Below, in pieces: positions 53,767 to 62,110 of a DNA stretch of 64,000 bases. Numbering within the stretch: position 1 is the stretch's first letter; every line of letters starts with the position of its first letter. The stretch spans positions 1-64,000 of the forward strand of contig LADZ01000042.1 in the NCBI GenBank assembly GCA_000961845.1, given 5' to 3'. The position numbers and the translations under genes are program-made. Origin of the DNA: Flavobacteriales bacterium BRH_c54. Its GTDB lineage: Bacteria > Bacteroidota > Bacteroidia > Flavobacteriales_E > Vicingaceae. The notes beneath the pieces were generated by a model that was not told where the DNA came from, made no database searches, and saw only the letters and a list, made by a program, of their open reading frames with translations.

Positions 53767-55008
53767 ATGAAAAATTTAAAAAACATTACGTGCCCGAACT
53801 GCCATAGTAGTTTTGAAATTAAATCAGCTATTTGGAATGATATAAAATCATCCATTGAGCTAGAATTAAATCAAGAAATTTTAAATCAAAAATCAGAACT
53901 TCAAAAAAAGAAAGATGAATATCAAAAGTTATCCTTCAGGTTAAGCAAAGAAAAAGCTGACTTTCATAATCTCGTTGAACAGCAAGTAGCAAAAGATATT
54001 CTTGTAAAGACAGATTCTCTTCGAAAGAAAATAGAGGAAGAAATTAGCTCAAAGAAAGAAAAAGAGCTTGATGAACTTCAATCAAAGCTTATTTCAAAGA
54101 CCCAAGAAATTTCTGGCTTAAATAAGCTAAAGAGGAAGATGGCTCTTGAAAATGAAGAAAAAGAGGCTAAGATTATCATAAAGTATGACTCCATGCTTGA
54201 GGAAAAACTTAAGGAAGCTAAATTAGCTGTTCAGAATGAATCCAGTGAGAAGCATAAGCTTGAAATTATGCAAAAGGAGAAATTGATTTCTGACCTTAAG
54301 ACTCAGTTGGATATTACTCAAAGGAAAATTGAACAGAATTCATCGCAGCTTATTGGAGAAGTCCAAGAAATAAGACTTGAATCTCTGCTTTATGAAATTC
54401 ATGGTGATACTGATAATATTGTTCCAATTCCCAAGGGAGTGAATGGGGCTGATTGCTACCAAGAAGTTAAGACTGATTCAGGAGTTATCTTAGGGAAAAT
54501 CCTTTATGAAAGCAAATTCACTAAATCATTCTCAAAAGGATGGCTTGACAAATTGCATGAAGATAATAAGTCAATTAATTCTCAGATTTTAGTCCTTGTC
54601 ACCAAGACAATGCCTAAGGAACTGGAAAACGAAAGTTTTGGAATTATTGATGGTATTTTCATTACAAGACTGAATTTCATAAAACCTCTTTCAATTTTAT
54701 TGAAGTACTCAATCCTTAAAGTTTCTCAAGTACAGTTGAAATATAAGGGGCATGAGAATAAGCAAAAAGTGCTATTTGATTATATCACAAGCCAAGAGTT
54801 TGAAAACATGTCAAAGAGTGTCTTAAAGCAGCTGGAGAGTCTTAAAATCTCTATGGATGTTGAGAAGAAGAAGCTTGTCAAAATTTATGCTGAAAGAGAG
54901 AAAATGATTGAGAATGCAATCATGTCAATGACCCAATATTTTGGGAACATCAATGGAATTGTTTCTTCAGATGCTCAAGTACTAAAAGCTCTTCCAAAGG
55001 CGAGTTAA
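53767..55008 (+). CDS. DUF2130 coiled-coil protein, predicted PD-(D/E)XK nuclease fold
   Basis: 413 residues. CPNC (9-12) begins a possible zinc knuckle; residues 25-195 form a long coiled coil; the DUF2130 core follows. GADCYQEVK and ILYESKFTKSFSKGW place D229 and E248-x-K250 at nuclease spacing, with E205 upstream as possible motif I. DUF2130 has no established role. Codons favour AAG and CTT more than neighbouring genes, like the IS1380 transposase nearby, suggesting a different donor. It is bracketed by a 5' hairpin and the structured region at 55063-55199. Confidence 0.75.
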   Translation: MKNLKNITCPNCHSSFEIKSAIWNDIKSSIELELNQEILNQKSELQKKKDEYQKLSFRLSKEKADFHNLVEQQVAKDILVKTDSLRKKIEEEISSKKEKELDELQSKLISKTQEISGLNKLKRKMALENEEKEAKIIIKYDSMLEEKLKEAKLAVQNESSEKHKLEIMQKEKLISDLKTQLDITQRKIEQNSSQLIGEVQEIRLESLLYEIHGDTDNIVPIPKGVNGADCYQEVKTDSGVILGKILYESKFTKSFSKGWLDKLHEDNKSINSQILVLVTKTMPKELENESFGIIDGIFITRLNFIKPLSILLKYSILKVSQVQLKYKGHENKQKVLFDYITSQEFENMSKSVLKQLESLKISMDVEKKKLVKIYAEREKMIENAIMSMTQYFGNINGIVSSDAQVLKALPKAS

Positions 55009-55062
55009 TTCTAAACGAAGCAATAAGCTTTAATCTATAAACTTTATTCAATCAAAGCATCG

Positions 55063-55199
55063 GAGCCATTTGGCTCTGGAGAGATTGCTTTGTCCAAAAG
55101 CAAAGTGTCTTAGAGCAGGAATCGAACAACTCCTTATCTAAATTGCAATTGGCTCAATGCATCTCTCGAACAATCGGAAGTGGGGACTTCTGGTTGTTC
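55063..55199 (+). ncRNA. Candidate structured RNA (four-way junction plus 14-bp hairpin)
   Basis: GAGCCA/TGGCTC hairpin (55063-55076), then a cloverleaf closed by GAGAGAT (55079-55085) with ATCTCTC (55161-55167). Inside are arms CTTTG/CAAAG (55088-55105), TTAGA-AGGA / TCCT-TCTAA (55110-55141) and GCA.TTG/CAATGC (55145-55160). It is followed by a 14-bp hairpin (55168-55199) with GGGG loop. Two of its pairs are G-U only when read on the plus strand, pointing to an RNA transcribed rightward. The tRNA-like size is without tRNA consensus, anticodon or CCA. It follows the DUF2130 stop by 54 bp. Confidence 0.55.
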
Positions 55200-55245
55200 A
55201 GCTTTGTATTGAACTCAAAAAATCAATTGTAACCCTCAAAACTTT

Positions 55246-55602
55246 ATGACCATGAAAAACACCAATTATACACTTGAAGATTTATTCGAATTCTGGAAAG
55301 GACAACAAAAATTGAATTTTCAAGCATTAAAAATATTATTAGAAATCTATGAAAATGGAAGGATTTTAAAACACAGAAAACGATGGATTATATTGGCTGG
55401 ATTGAGAGGATTGGGGTTATATGAAGTTGGATATCAAAAAACAACAATAGATGAAATTTTAAAAGAAGATACAGATAAAAAGATAGATGTGAAAAATGAT
55501 ATTCCTGGGGAAATTGAATGGGGCAATAAACATAAAGGAATGCAATTTTTTAAATGCAACTTAATTGATGGAACATATGAGTTTTGGAAAATTTTAAATT
55601 AA
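55246..55602 (+). CDS. Hypothetical 118-residue protein
   Basis: Soluble and Lys-rich: YTLEDLFEFWKGQQKLNFQA, LKHRKRWIILAGLRGLGLYE, then GNKHKGMQFFKCNLIDGTYE. AT-rich codon use, unlike the DUF2130 and transposase genes around it. It follows the structured region by 46 bp. Start may be Met1 or Met3. No family recognised. Confidence 0.5.
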   Translation: MTMKNTNYTLEDLFEFWKGQQKLNFQALKILLEIYENGRILKHRKRWIILAGLRGLGLYEVGYQKTTIDEILKEDTDKKIDVKNDIPGEIEWGNKHKGMQFFKCNLIDGTYEFWKILN

Positions 55603-55675
55603 ACCCAGATAAACTCATTTGTGAATTTTAATAATTAACTCGTTATTCAAATCAAAAAAAAGAAACAATGAAACA

Positions 55676-57043
55676 ATGAAAGCAAGAAGGTCAAATAGAA
55701 AAATAACACCTTTCGGAGGAGTGATTCCTGTCTTGAAGCAAATTAGAGACTTCAAGATACCTTCACTTATTCGAGAAAGTCTTGGCACCCGTGTCAAGCA
55801 AGCTAAATATGGCTATGAGGATGTTATTATTGCCTGGATGCTTACAAACCTCTGTGGAGGGATAAGACTTGACCACATAACCAAACTAAGAAAAAACCTC
55901 AACATTATTCCTGAGCTTAACTTACCGAGTCACGATACACTTGGAAGAGTTATGAAAAGCCTTGCAACAGATGTTCTCAGTGAGTCTGAAGTTCATAGAG
56001 GAAAAAGACCATACAAAGAAGTCAAAATAAAGGGGAGTAAAACCTATAAGAGAATTACAACAAGAGAGACAAACGATAACGAGCCAATGAATGACCTCCT
56101 TGCATTAATAACTTCAAAAATTGGACTACTCAAACAAAAAGAGAAATACGACCTTGACCTTGATGTAACTGCGATTTATACCGAGGTTAGAGAGGCGAAG
56201 AAAAGTTATAAGGAAAGAAGATGCTTCGCACCAATGGTTGCATGCATTGACAACCTTCCTGTATTTATTGAAATGAGAAATGGCAATGTTGCTCCTGGAG
56301 CTCGTATACTTGAGTCAACTCAAAAATGTATTGAGAACTTGGAGAAAAACAAAATTTCCATTGGACGAGTTCGAATGGATAGAGGAGCATACCACGGTCC
56401 AACCTTTGATTACCTAAACAAAAAGGATGTTCAATTCATTGTTGGAGCAAGAAAAAGTAAGAAGATGATGGAAGCTCTAAATACTGCTGAAGATGCAAAG
56501 TGGAAACCAGTCCACATTCAAACCTCTCTCTATGATTGGGATTGTGAGACAACTGATTTTGAGTGGCAACTCAGCGGCTCAAAAGAAACGTATAGACTTG
56601 TTGTCCTGAGAATGGATAGAAAGCGTGATACAGCAAAGAAGGGACGATATGGAACAACTCCAAAGACTTGGGTATATGGAGGACAATACGCCTATAAGAT
56701 GATTATTACTAATGATAAAGCAAGTTCAGCAAAAGAGCTTGTTGAGTTCTATAACCAACGTGGAACCAGTGAAAGAAACTTCGACACAATGAAGAATGAT
56801 TTCGGCTGGAAATTGCCTCCCTTTAGTAACATGAGCGAGAACACTGTGTTTTTAATTATTGCTGCAATTACCAATAATGTGTACCAAGCAGTTATTAGAA
56901 AATTAAAGAAAAAAGTAAAAGAAATAAGAATTAATGCAAGACTCCGTGACTTCATTTATATGTTCATGAGTGTTGCATGTGAATTAACAGATACAGAATA
57001 TGTGTTCTATGACACAAATATTGCTTACGAAAAAATTTGCTAA
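55676..57043 (+). CDS. IS1380-type DDE transposase
   Basis: 455 residues. The DDE_Tnp_1-like catalytic region shows LDLDVTAIYTEV (first Asp, near 160-165), GRVRMDRGAYHGP (second Asp, near 233-240) and YNQRGTSERNFDTMKNDFG (Glu, near 358-376), in the order of IS1380-family enzymes. The reading frame is intact, so the element may be active. I could not identify clear terminal inverted repeats or a target duplication. Codon use matches DUF2130 more than the rest of the window. Confidence 0.85.
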   Translation: MKARRSNRKITPFGGVIPVLKQIRDFKIPSLIRESLGTRVKQAKYGYEDVIIAWMLTNLCGGIRLDHITKLRKNLNIIPELNLPSHDTLGRVMKSLATDVLSESEVHRGKRPYKEVKIKGSKTYKRITTRETNDNEPMNDLLALITSKIGLLKQKEKYDLDLDVTAIYTEVREAKKSYKERRCFAPMVACIDNLPVFIEMRNGNVAPGARILESTQKCIENLEKNKISIGRVRMDRGAYHGPTFDYLNKKDVQFIVGARKSKKMMEALNTAEDAKWKPVHIQTSLYDWDCETTDFEWQLSGSKETYRLVVLRMDRKRDTAKKGRYGTTPKTWVYGGQYAYKMIITNDKASSAKELVEFYNQRGTSERNFDTMKNDFGWKLPPFSNMSENTVFLIIAAITNNVYQAVIRKLKKKVKEIRINARLRDFIYMFMSVACELTDTEYVFYDTNIAYEKIC

Positions 57044-57046
57044 GAA

Positions 57047-57090
57047 GGCATCTATGAGGGTCTCCTTTCCATTCGGACTGGAGCAATGCC
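57047..57090 (+). repeat. Hairpin just after the transposase
   Basis: GGCAT (57047-57051) with ATGCC (57086-57090), enclosing CTCC/GGAG and TCC/GGA around ATTC. It is GC-rich for this window and begins 3 bp after the transposase stop; it may belong to the right end of the insertion sequence. Confidence 0.45.
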
Positions 57091-57140
57091 TCCTACAATA
57101 AATTTTAGTAATTTTCCATTTATTTTAAATCAAATTAATT

Positions 57141-57539
57141 ATGGCAGCACAACTTAATTTTCCAGTTAGTGATAATCGTTTTATTACAATTACTTATCAA
57201 TCCAACGACTATTTGAATCAAGAGCTTGATAATAGAGTAAAACAAGAAATTGCAAAAACTTTAGTAGATAATTTTGATATTCAAAACATTCATAGTTATG
57301 TTCATGGACAAATAATTGTTGAGGTGTCAAACTATAATATTATTTCAGTATGTAAAGATATAGTAAAGGAACTTGCTGTGCCAATGGCATCAGAAGCACC
57401 TTCCCTTTTATATTCTGTTGAATTGGCTTCTTTTATAAGAAAAAAAACACCCCCACCATATGAAAACTTACTTTACGTAGAAGGTAGTGATGAAATGAAT
57501 AAAAACTTTTTAGAGTCAATTAAAGAATTTTATCCATAA
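57141..57539 (+). CDS. Hypothetical 132-residue protein
   Basis: Soluble alpha/beta look: QLNFPVSDNRFITITYQSND, LDNRVKQEIAKTLVDNFDIQ, VHGQIIVEVSNYNIISVCKD, then APSLLYSVELASFIRKKTPP. It has AT-rich codon use typical of the island. No family recognised. Last rightward gene of the island. Confidence 0.5.
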   Translation: MAAQLNFPVSDNRFITITYQSNDYLNQELDNRVKQEIAKTLVDNFDIQNIHSYVHGQIIVEVSNYNIISVCKDIVKELAVPMASEAPSLLYSVELASFIRKKTPPPYENLLYVEGSDEMNKNFLESIKEFYP

Positions 57540-57547
57540 CAATAAGA

Positions 57548-57724
57548 TTATTCTTCTTCGGGAGTACCAGTACAATAATCTTTTCCATATTTAATTCTAC
57601 CTATGATAGAATCTAAATTAATTGAAATTTTTATCTTGAATCTTTTCCACCTTAATTTAAGCTTTTTATAAGCTGATAGATTTTTGTAATATGATGAATT
57701 ATATAAATGATATTTATGTCTCAT
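57548..57724 (-). CDS. Possible small basic protein, 58 residues
   Basis: A minus-strand frame from ATG 57724 to TAA 57548: MRHKYHLYNSSYYKNLSAYK, KLKLRWKRFKIKISINLDSI, IGRIKYGKDYCTGTPEEE. Strongly basic, ending acidic. It lies in a 366-bp gap between the last island gene and the M42 gene. The regular residue pattern makes it plausible, but support is only the open frame. Confidence 0.3.
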   Translation of the reverse strand: MRHKYHLYNSSYYKNLSAYKKLKLRWKRFKIKISINLDSIIGRIKYGKDYCTGTPEEE

Positions 57725-57793
57725 TTATATAAATAGTCAAAAAAATAAAAAATTAAATCTTCAAGAAAGTTTTATAAATAAAATACCAAATAA

Positions 57794-57831
57794 AAAGGGG
57801 GTAGCAAAATTTTGCTACCCCCCTTTGTTTT
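57794..57831. terminator. Perfect-palindrome terminator at right island end
   Basis: GGGGGTAGCAAAA / TTTTGCTACCCCC (57797-57822) is a 26-bp perfect palindrome preceded by an A-tract and followed by T-rich sequence; likely to end transcription from both sides. Confidence 0.8.
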
Positions 57832-57843
57832 TCGCCCATCTCA

Positions 57844-57886
57844 GAAACCTGCGTAATTTAGGTTGAATAATTCAAGGCGTTTTTTT
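57844..57886 (-). repeat. Right 43-bp terminal inverted repeat of the island
   Basis: Reverse complement of 38305-38347 with three mismatches; core on the minus strand is CGCCTTGAATTATTCAACC. It is 19 bp beyond the M42 peptidase stop, the same relation as the left copy to sucC. Confidence 0.85.
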
Positions 57887-57905
57887 TTATCTAGTTTTTT
57901 AATTA

Positions 57906-58994
57906 TTATTTCAAATATCTAAAATCTTGATTGTTTTTTAGTTGTAATAAGGTTTCATAAATCAACTGAATTACATTTTCAACATCATCTCTATGTACCA
58001 TTTCCACTGTTGTGTGCATATATCTTAACGGCAAAGAAATTAATGCCGAAGCAACTCCACCTGTTGCATAAGCAAATGCATCAGTATCTGTTCCTGTTGC
58101 TCTTGATGCAGCAGCTAGCTGAAAAGGTATTTTCTTTTTGTTGGCTGTCGTTTTTATCAGTTTTAATAAATTATTCTGAACAGCCGGACCAACCGTTAAA
58201 ACTGGTCCTTTACCTGCATGATTATCTCCTTGCTCAATTTTATTAATCATTGGCGTTTGTGTATCATGACAAACATCTGTAACAATAGCCACATTTGGTT
58301 TAATGTTTTGAACCATCATTTCTGCTCCTCTTAACCCAACTTCTTCCTGAACAGAATTAGTAATGTATAAACCAAATGGTAACTTTTGTTTGTTTTCTTT
58401 CAATAAACGAGCAACTTCAGCTATCATAAAACCACCAATTCTATTATCTAAAGCACGACCAACAAAATAATTTTTGTTCAACACCATAAATTCATCTTCA
58501 TAAGTAATAACATCACCAATGCTAATTCCTAATTTTTCAACTTCTTCTTTAGTTGTACATCCACAATCCAAGAAAATATTATTTAACTGAGGAGCTTCCT
58601 CTTTACCATCTTTTCTGGTATGAATTGCAGGCCAACCAAAAATTGCTTTTACAATTCCTTTTTCAGTATGAATATTTACTCTTTTTGATGGAGCTATTTG
58701 GTGATCAGAACCACCATTTCTACGCAAATAAATAAAGCCTTTTTCATTAATATAATGTACAAACCAAGAAATTTCATCGGCATGCGCCTCAATTACAACT
58801 TTGTATTCTGCTTTAGGATTTACAATTGCAGCAACTGAGCCATAAGTATCTACAAAATAATCATCAACATAAGGCTTGATGTACTCCAACCACATTTTTT
58901 GTCCTGCAGATTCAAATCCTGTTGGAGCCGGATTATTAATATAGTTCTCTAAAAATTTTAATGATTTTGCTGTTAAAATAGATTTTTTTGCCAT
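57906..58994 (-). CDS. M42 family metallopeptidase
   Basis: A two-metal aminopeptidase of the glutamyl/endo-type M42 family, usually a large self-compartmentalised cytoplasmic complex. Landmarks: VIEAHADEISWFVHYI (near 68-83, first metal His), GRALDNRIGGFMIAEV (near 178-193, bridging Asp), NSVQEEVGLRGAEMM (near 211-225, catalytic Glu pair), TDVCHDTQ (near 239-246) and a late RYMHTTVEMVHRDD (near 328-341) with a metal His. 362 residues, complete. Divergent from ribD. Confidence 0.95.
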   Translation of the reverse strand: MAKKSILTAKSLKFLENYINNPAPTGFESAGQKMWLEYIKPYVDDYFVDTYGSVAAIVNPKAEYKVVIEAHADEISWFVHYINEKGFIYLRRNGGSDHQIAPSKRVNIHTEKGIVKAIFGWPAIHTRKDGKEEAPQLNNIFLDCGCTTKEEVEKLGISIGDVITYEDEFMVLNKNYFVGRALDNRIGGFMIAEVARLLKENKQKLPFGLYITNSVQEEVGLRGAEMMVQNIKPNVAIVTDVCHDTQTPMINKIEQGDNHAGKGPVLTVGPAVQNNLLKLIKTTANKKKIPFQLAAASRATGTDTDAFAYATGGVASALISLPLRYMHTTVEMVHRDDVENVIQLIYETLLQLKNNQDFRYLK

Positions 58995-59021
58995 AATGTT
59001 TTAGATTTTTTAAGAAAAAAA

Positions 59022-59058
59022 CAAAGCTAAACATTTTTAGTAAAAAACCTTACTTTTG
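59022..59058. promoter_or_regulatory. Divergent -7 boxes for the M42 gene and ribD
   Basis: Minus-strand TAGCTTTG (59029-59022) lies 27 bp before the M42 ATG; plus-strand TACTTTTG (59051-59058) lies 8 bp before the ribD ATG. Both match TAnnTTTG exactly within a 72-bp intergenic region. No good -33 TTG seen. Confidence 0.5.
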
Positions 59059-59066
59059 GTGCATCT

Positions 59067-60107
59067 ATGATAAGCCATGAAACATATATGCTTCGTTGTC
59101 TGCAACTTGCAAAAAAAGGCATAAGGAGTGCATATCCTAACCCTATGGTGGGCTGTGTCATCGTACATAAAAACACTATAGTTGGCGAAGGCTATCATAA
59201 AAACTATGGTGAGGCTCATGCAGAAGTTAATGCGATAAATAGTGTTTCCAATAAATTATTACTTGCAGAAAGTACAATGTATGTTAGTCTTGAACCTTGT
59301 GCTCATTTTGGAAAAACTCCTCCTTGTGCTGATTTAATTGTGCAACACAACATTCCTCATATAGTAATTGGTTGCATAGATACTTATGCTGAAGTTGCCG
59401 GAAAAGGTATTGAAAAACTAAAAAAAGCAGGCATAAAAGTAACATTAAATATATTGGAAAAAGAATGTATAGCCATTAACAAACGTTTTTTTACTTTTCA
59501 TCATAAAAAAAGACCTTATATTATTTTAAAATGGGCTCAAACGCAAGATGGTTTTATAGATATTGATATATCTCAAAATAAAGAAACAGATAATTGGATA
59601 ACCTGTGCTGCTTCAAAAACATTAGTGCATAAATGGAGGAGTGAAGAACATGCTATTATGGTTGGAACGAATACTGCACTTAACGATAATCCATCACTCA
59701 CCGTAAGAGAATGGAAAGGCAAAAATCCTATACGAGTAGTGTTAGATTTGAATTTAAGACTTCCAAACCATTTGAATATTTTTAATAAAGAAGCTCCAAC
59801 AATAGTGTTTAATAGTATAAAGAATGAAACTGTTGACAATATCACATATATTAAATTAGAACCAACCAAAAGTATGTTACAACAATGTATGGATAAGCTA
59901 TTTGAACAACAAATTTCTTCTATTATTATTGAAGGTGGTGTTCGGTTATTACAAGGTATTATTGATGAAGGCTTATGGGATGAAGCTAGGGTTTTTATCG
60001 GAAATAAAACTTTTGAAAAAGGCTTAAAAGCTCCAATAATTAACTCCTCTTCTATTTTTTCAGAAATGATTGATGAAGATGAGCTAACTTATTTTAAAAA
60101 TAACTGA
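59067..60107 (+). CDS. ribD: Bifunctional riboflavin biosynthesis protein RibD
   Basis: Deaminase and reductase of the early riboflavin pathway. The N-terminal cytidine-deaminase-like domain (about 1-145) has zinc ligands in HAEVNAI (near 50-56) and PCAHFGKTPPCADLI (near 75-89). The C-terminal RibD_C reductase domain (about 150-346) shows RPYIILKWAQTQDGFI and IIIEGGVRLLQGIIDEGLWDE. The start MISHETYMLRCLQLAKKG fits the family. Short leader; other rib genes are not in this window. Confidence 0.95.
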   Translation: MISHETYMLRCLQLAKKGIRSAYPNPMVGCVIVHKNTIVGEGYHKNYGEAHAEVNAINSVSNKLLLAESTMYVSLEPCAHFGKTPPCADLIVQHNIPHIVIGCIDTYAEVAGKGIEKLKKAGIKVTLNILEKECIAINKRFFTFHHKKRPYIILKWAQTQDGFIDIDISQNKETDNWITCAASKTLVHKWRSEEHAIMVGTNTALNDNPSLTVREWKGKNPIRVVLDLNLRLPNHLNIFNKEAPTIVFNSIKNETVDNITYIKLEPTKSMLQQCMDKLFEQQISSIIIEGGVRLLQGIIDEGLWDEARVFIGNKTFEKGLKAPIINSSSIFSEMIDEDELTYFKNN

Positions 60108-60166
60108 AGATTTTATTGTTAATAAATCTCTTGAAAACCCACATACAAAAAGCGTTGACAAAACGG

Positions 60167-60174
60167 TAAGTTTG
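60167..60174 (+). promoter_or_regulatory. -7 box (TAAGTTTG) of parE
   Basis: Exact TAnnTTTG match 33 bp before the parE ATG. Upstream TTG triplets (60155, 60131) are not at the standard spacing. Confidence 0.45.
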
Positions 60175-60207
60175 TTTAATTTCGAACTTTAAACCACAAA
60201 TAAACTC

Positions 60208-62076
60208 ATGGAAAACGAAGTAACTTATAGCGAAGACAATATCCGATCGCTTGATTGGAAAGAACATATCCGATTAAGACCGGGAATGTATATTGGTAAA
60301 CTTGGTGATGGTGCTGCTTACGATGATGGTATTTACATATTGATTAAAGAGGTTTTTGATAACTCTATTGATGAGTATGTAATGGGAAATGGTAAAACCA
60401 TAGAGGTAAAAATTAAAGATAAAACCGTTAAAGTTAGGGATTATGGTCGTGGTATTCCATTAGGAAAAGTTATTGACTGTGTTTCTAAAATGAACACCGG
60501 TGGAAAATACGATTCTAAAGCTTTTAAAAAATCTGTTGGGTTAAATGGTGTTGGAACAAAAGCAGTAAACGCTCTTTCCTCCTACTTTAAAGTAGAATCT
60601 GTTCGCGATGGAAAAATCAAAAAAGTAGAATTTGAAAAAGGTGAGTTGGTTAACGACTACGAAATTGAAGAATCGTCTTATAGAAAAGGAACAAAAATCA
60701 CTTTTATTCCTGATGAAACTATTTTTAAAAACTATACTTTCAGAAACCAGCACATAGAAAAACTGCTTTGGAATTATGCTTTTTTAAATACCGGATTAGC
60801 CATTTATTTTAATGGAGAAAAAATTCAATCGGAAAATGGTTTAAAAGATTTGTTGGAACAAAACCTTTCTAACAAACCACTTTATCCAATAATCCACTTG
60901 CATGGCGAAGATATTGAAGTTGCTATTACCCACACAGAATCTTATGGAGAGGAATATTATTCGTTTGTAAACGGACAATATACACCACAAGGAGGAACAC
61001 ACCAAACAGAATTTAGAACTGCTTTAGTAAAAACCATTAGAGAGTTTTATGGAAAAGATTATGACGCCTCTGATATTCGCTCTTCTATTGTATCGGCAAT
61101 AAGCGTTAAAGTAATGGAACCGGTTTTTGAATCTCAAACAAAAACTAAACTGGGTTCTACAGAAGTTGGTCCTGACGGCCCTTCTATGAGAGCTTTTATC
61201 ACTGATTTCTTAAAAAGAGAATTAGATAATTTTCTACATAAAAACCCTGAAACGGCTGAAGCGCTTCAACGAAAAATATTGCAATCGGAACGCGAGCGTA
61301 AAGATATGGCAGGGATTAAACAGTTGGCTAAAAAAAGAGCCAAAGATGCTTCTTTACACAACAAAAAACTAAGAGATTGCAGACTACATTATAACGATAC
61401 TAAAGACAATGAAAGAAAAGTGGAAACAACACTTTTTATTACTGAAGGAGACTCAGCTTCTGGTTCTATCACTAAATCGAGAGATGTAAATACGCAAGCT
61501 GTTTTTAGTTTAAAAGGAAAACCGCTAAACTCTCATGGGTTGACCAAGAAGATAGTGTATGAAAATGAAGAGTTTAACTTGCTTCAAGCAGCATTAAACA
61601 TTGAAGAAAGCATAGACGATTTAAGATACAACAACATTGTAATTGCTACTGATGCCGATGTTGATGGAATGCACATCCGCTTACTACTCATTACTTTTTT
61701 CCTATCTTTTTTTCCTGATATTATTAAAAACGGACATCTATATATTTTAGATACTCCTCTTTTTAGGGTTAGAGATAAATCTAAAACCATTTATTGCTAT
61801 TCTGAAGAAGAAAGACAAAATGCCATGAGAGAACTTAGAGGAAAACCTGAAATCACCCGATTTAAGGGATTGGGAGAAATTTCACCAAACGAGTTTAAGC
61901 ACTTTATCGGTAAAGATATTCGTTTAGATCCTGTAATTATTGGTAAAAACACACCCATTCAAGAAATGTTGGAATTTTACATGGGAAAAAACACACCTGA
62001 ACGTCAAGAATTTATTATTGACAACCTAAAAATTGAAAAAGATCTTGCTGAAGAGTTATTGGCAGCCGAAGGTTAA
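60208..62076 (+). CDS. parE: DNA topoisomerase IV subunit B
   Basis: Type IIA topoisomerase ATPase subunit. 622 residues with GHKL ATPase motifs ([15 protein letters not shown] near 49-63, DYGRGIPLG near 78-86, [14 protein letters not shown] near 111-124), transducer domain, and Toprim domain with EGDSASGS (near 416-423) and [15 protein letters not shown] (near 481-495). The start [20 protein letters not shown] and the length fit Bacteroidota ParE and not GyrB. The partner parC is not in the window. Confidence 0.93.
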   Translation: MENEVTYSEDNIRSLDWKEHIRLRPGMYIGKLGDGAAYDDGIYILIKEVFDNSIDEYVMGNGKTIEVKIKDKTVKVRDYGRGIPLGKVIDCVSKMNTGGKYDSKAFKKSVGLNGVGTKAVNALSSYFKVESVRDGKIKKVEFEKGELVNDYEIEESSYRKGTKITFIPDETIFKNYTFRNQHIEKLLWNYAFLNTGLAIYFNGEKIQSENGLKDLLEQNLSNKPLYPIIHLHGEDIEVAITHTESYGEEYYSFVNGQYTPQGGTHQTEFRTALVKTIREFYGKDYDASDIRSSIVSAISVKVMEPVFESQTKTKLGSTEVGPDGPSMRAFITDFLKRELDNFLHKNPETAEALQRKILQSERERKDMAGIKQLAKKRAKDASLHNKKLRDCRLHYNDTKDNERKVETTLFITEGDSASGSITKSRDVNTQAVFSLKGKPLNSHGLTKKIVYENEEFNLLQAALNIEESIDDLRYNNIVIATDADVDGMHIRLLLITFFLSFFPDIIKNGHLYILDTPLFRVRDKSKTIYCYSEEERQNAMRELRGKPEITRFKGLGEISPNEFKHFIGKDIRLDPVIIGKNTPIQEMLEFYMGKNTPERQEFIIDNLKIEKDLAEELLAAEG

Positions 62077-62110
62077 TTCTACAAACTTCTAAACTTGATA
62101 AACTAAAAGA

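Larger units (their letters stand above)
38305..57886. mobile_element. 19.6-kb defence-type genomic island with terminal inverted repeats
   Basis: Between convergent core genes (sucC and the M42 peptidase), bounded by 43-bp inverted repeats. Content is accessory: abortive-infection and HEPN families, DUF3800, XRE regulators, a repressor-led operon, DUF2130, IS1380 transposase and many small unknown ORFs, with frequent strand changes. Just inside each end sits a strong hairpin terminator (38404-38437 and 57794-57831). No integrase or resolvase is visible, so how it moves is unknown; the inverted repeats could be true element ends or two copies of a repeat that brackets the site. Confidence 0.65.

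Noticed and set aside
55079-55167. Cloverleaf as a tRNA gene
   Set aside because: It has a 7-bp closing stem and three arms, but no T-loop TTCRANN in the right arm, no normal anticodon arm and no conserved D-loop G-G on either strand.
57047-57090. Right terminal inverted repeat of the IS1380 element
   Set aside because: The hairpin is real, but I found no matching inverted copy upstream of the transposase, so element ends cannot be set.
38305-57886. CRISPR array in the island
   Set aside because: No regularly spaced direct repeats and no cas genes were found.
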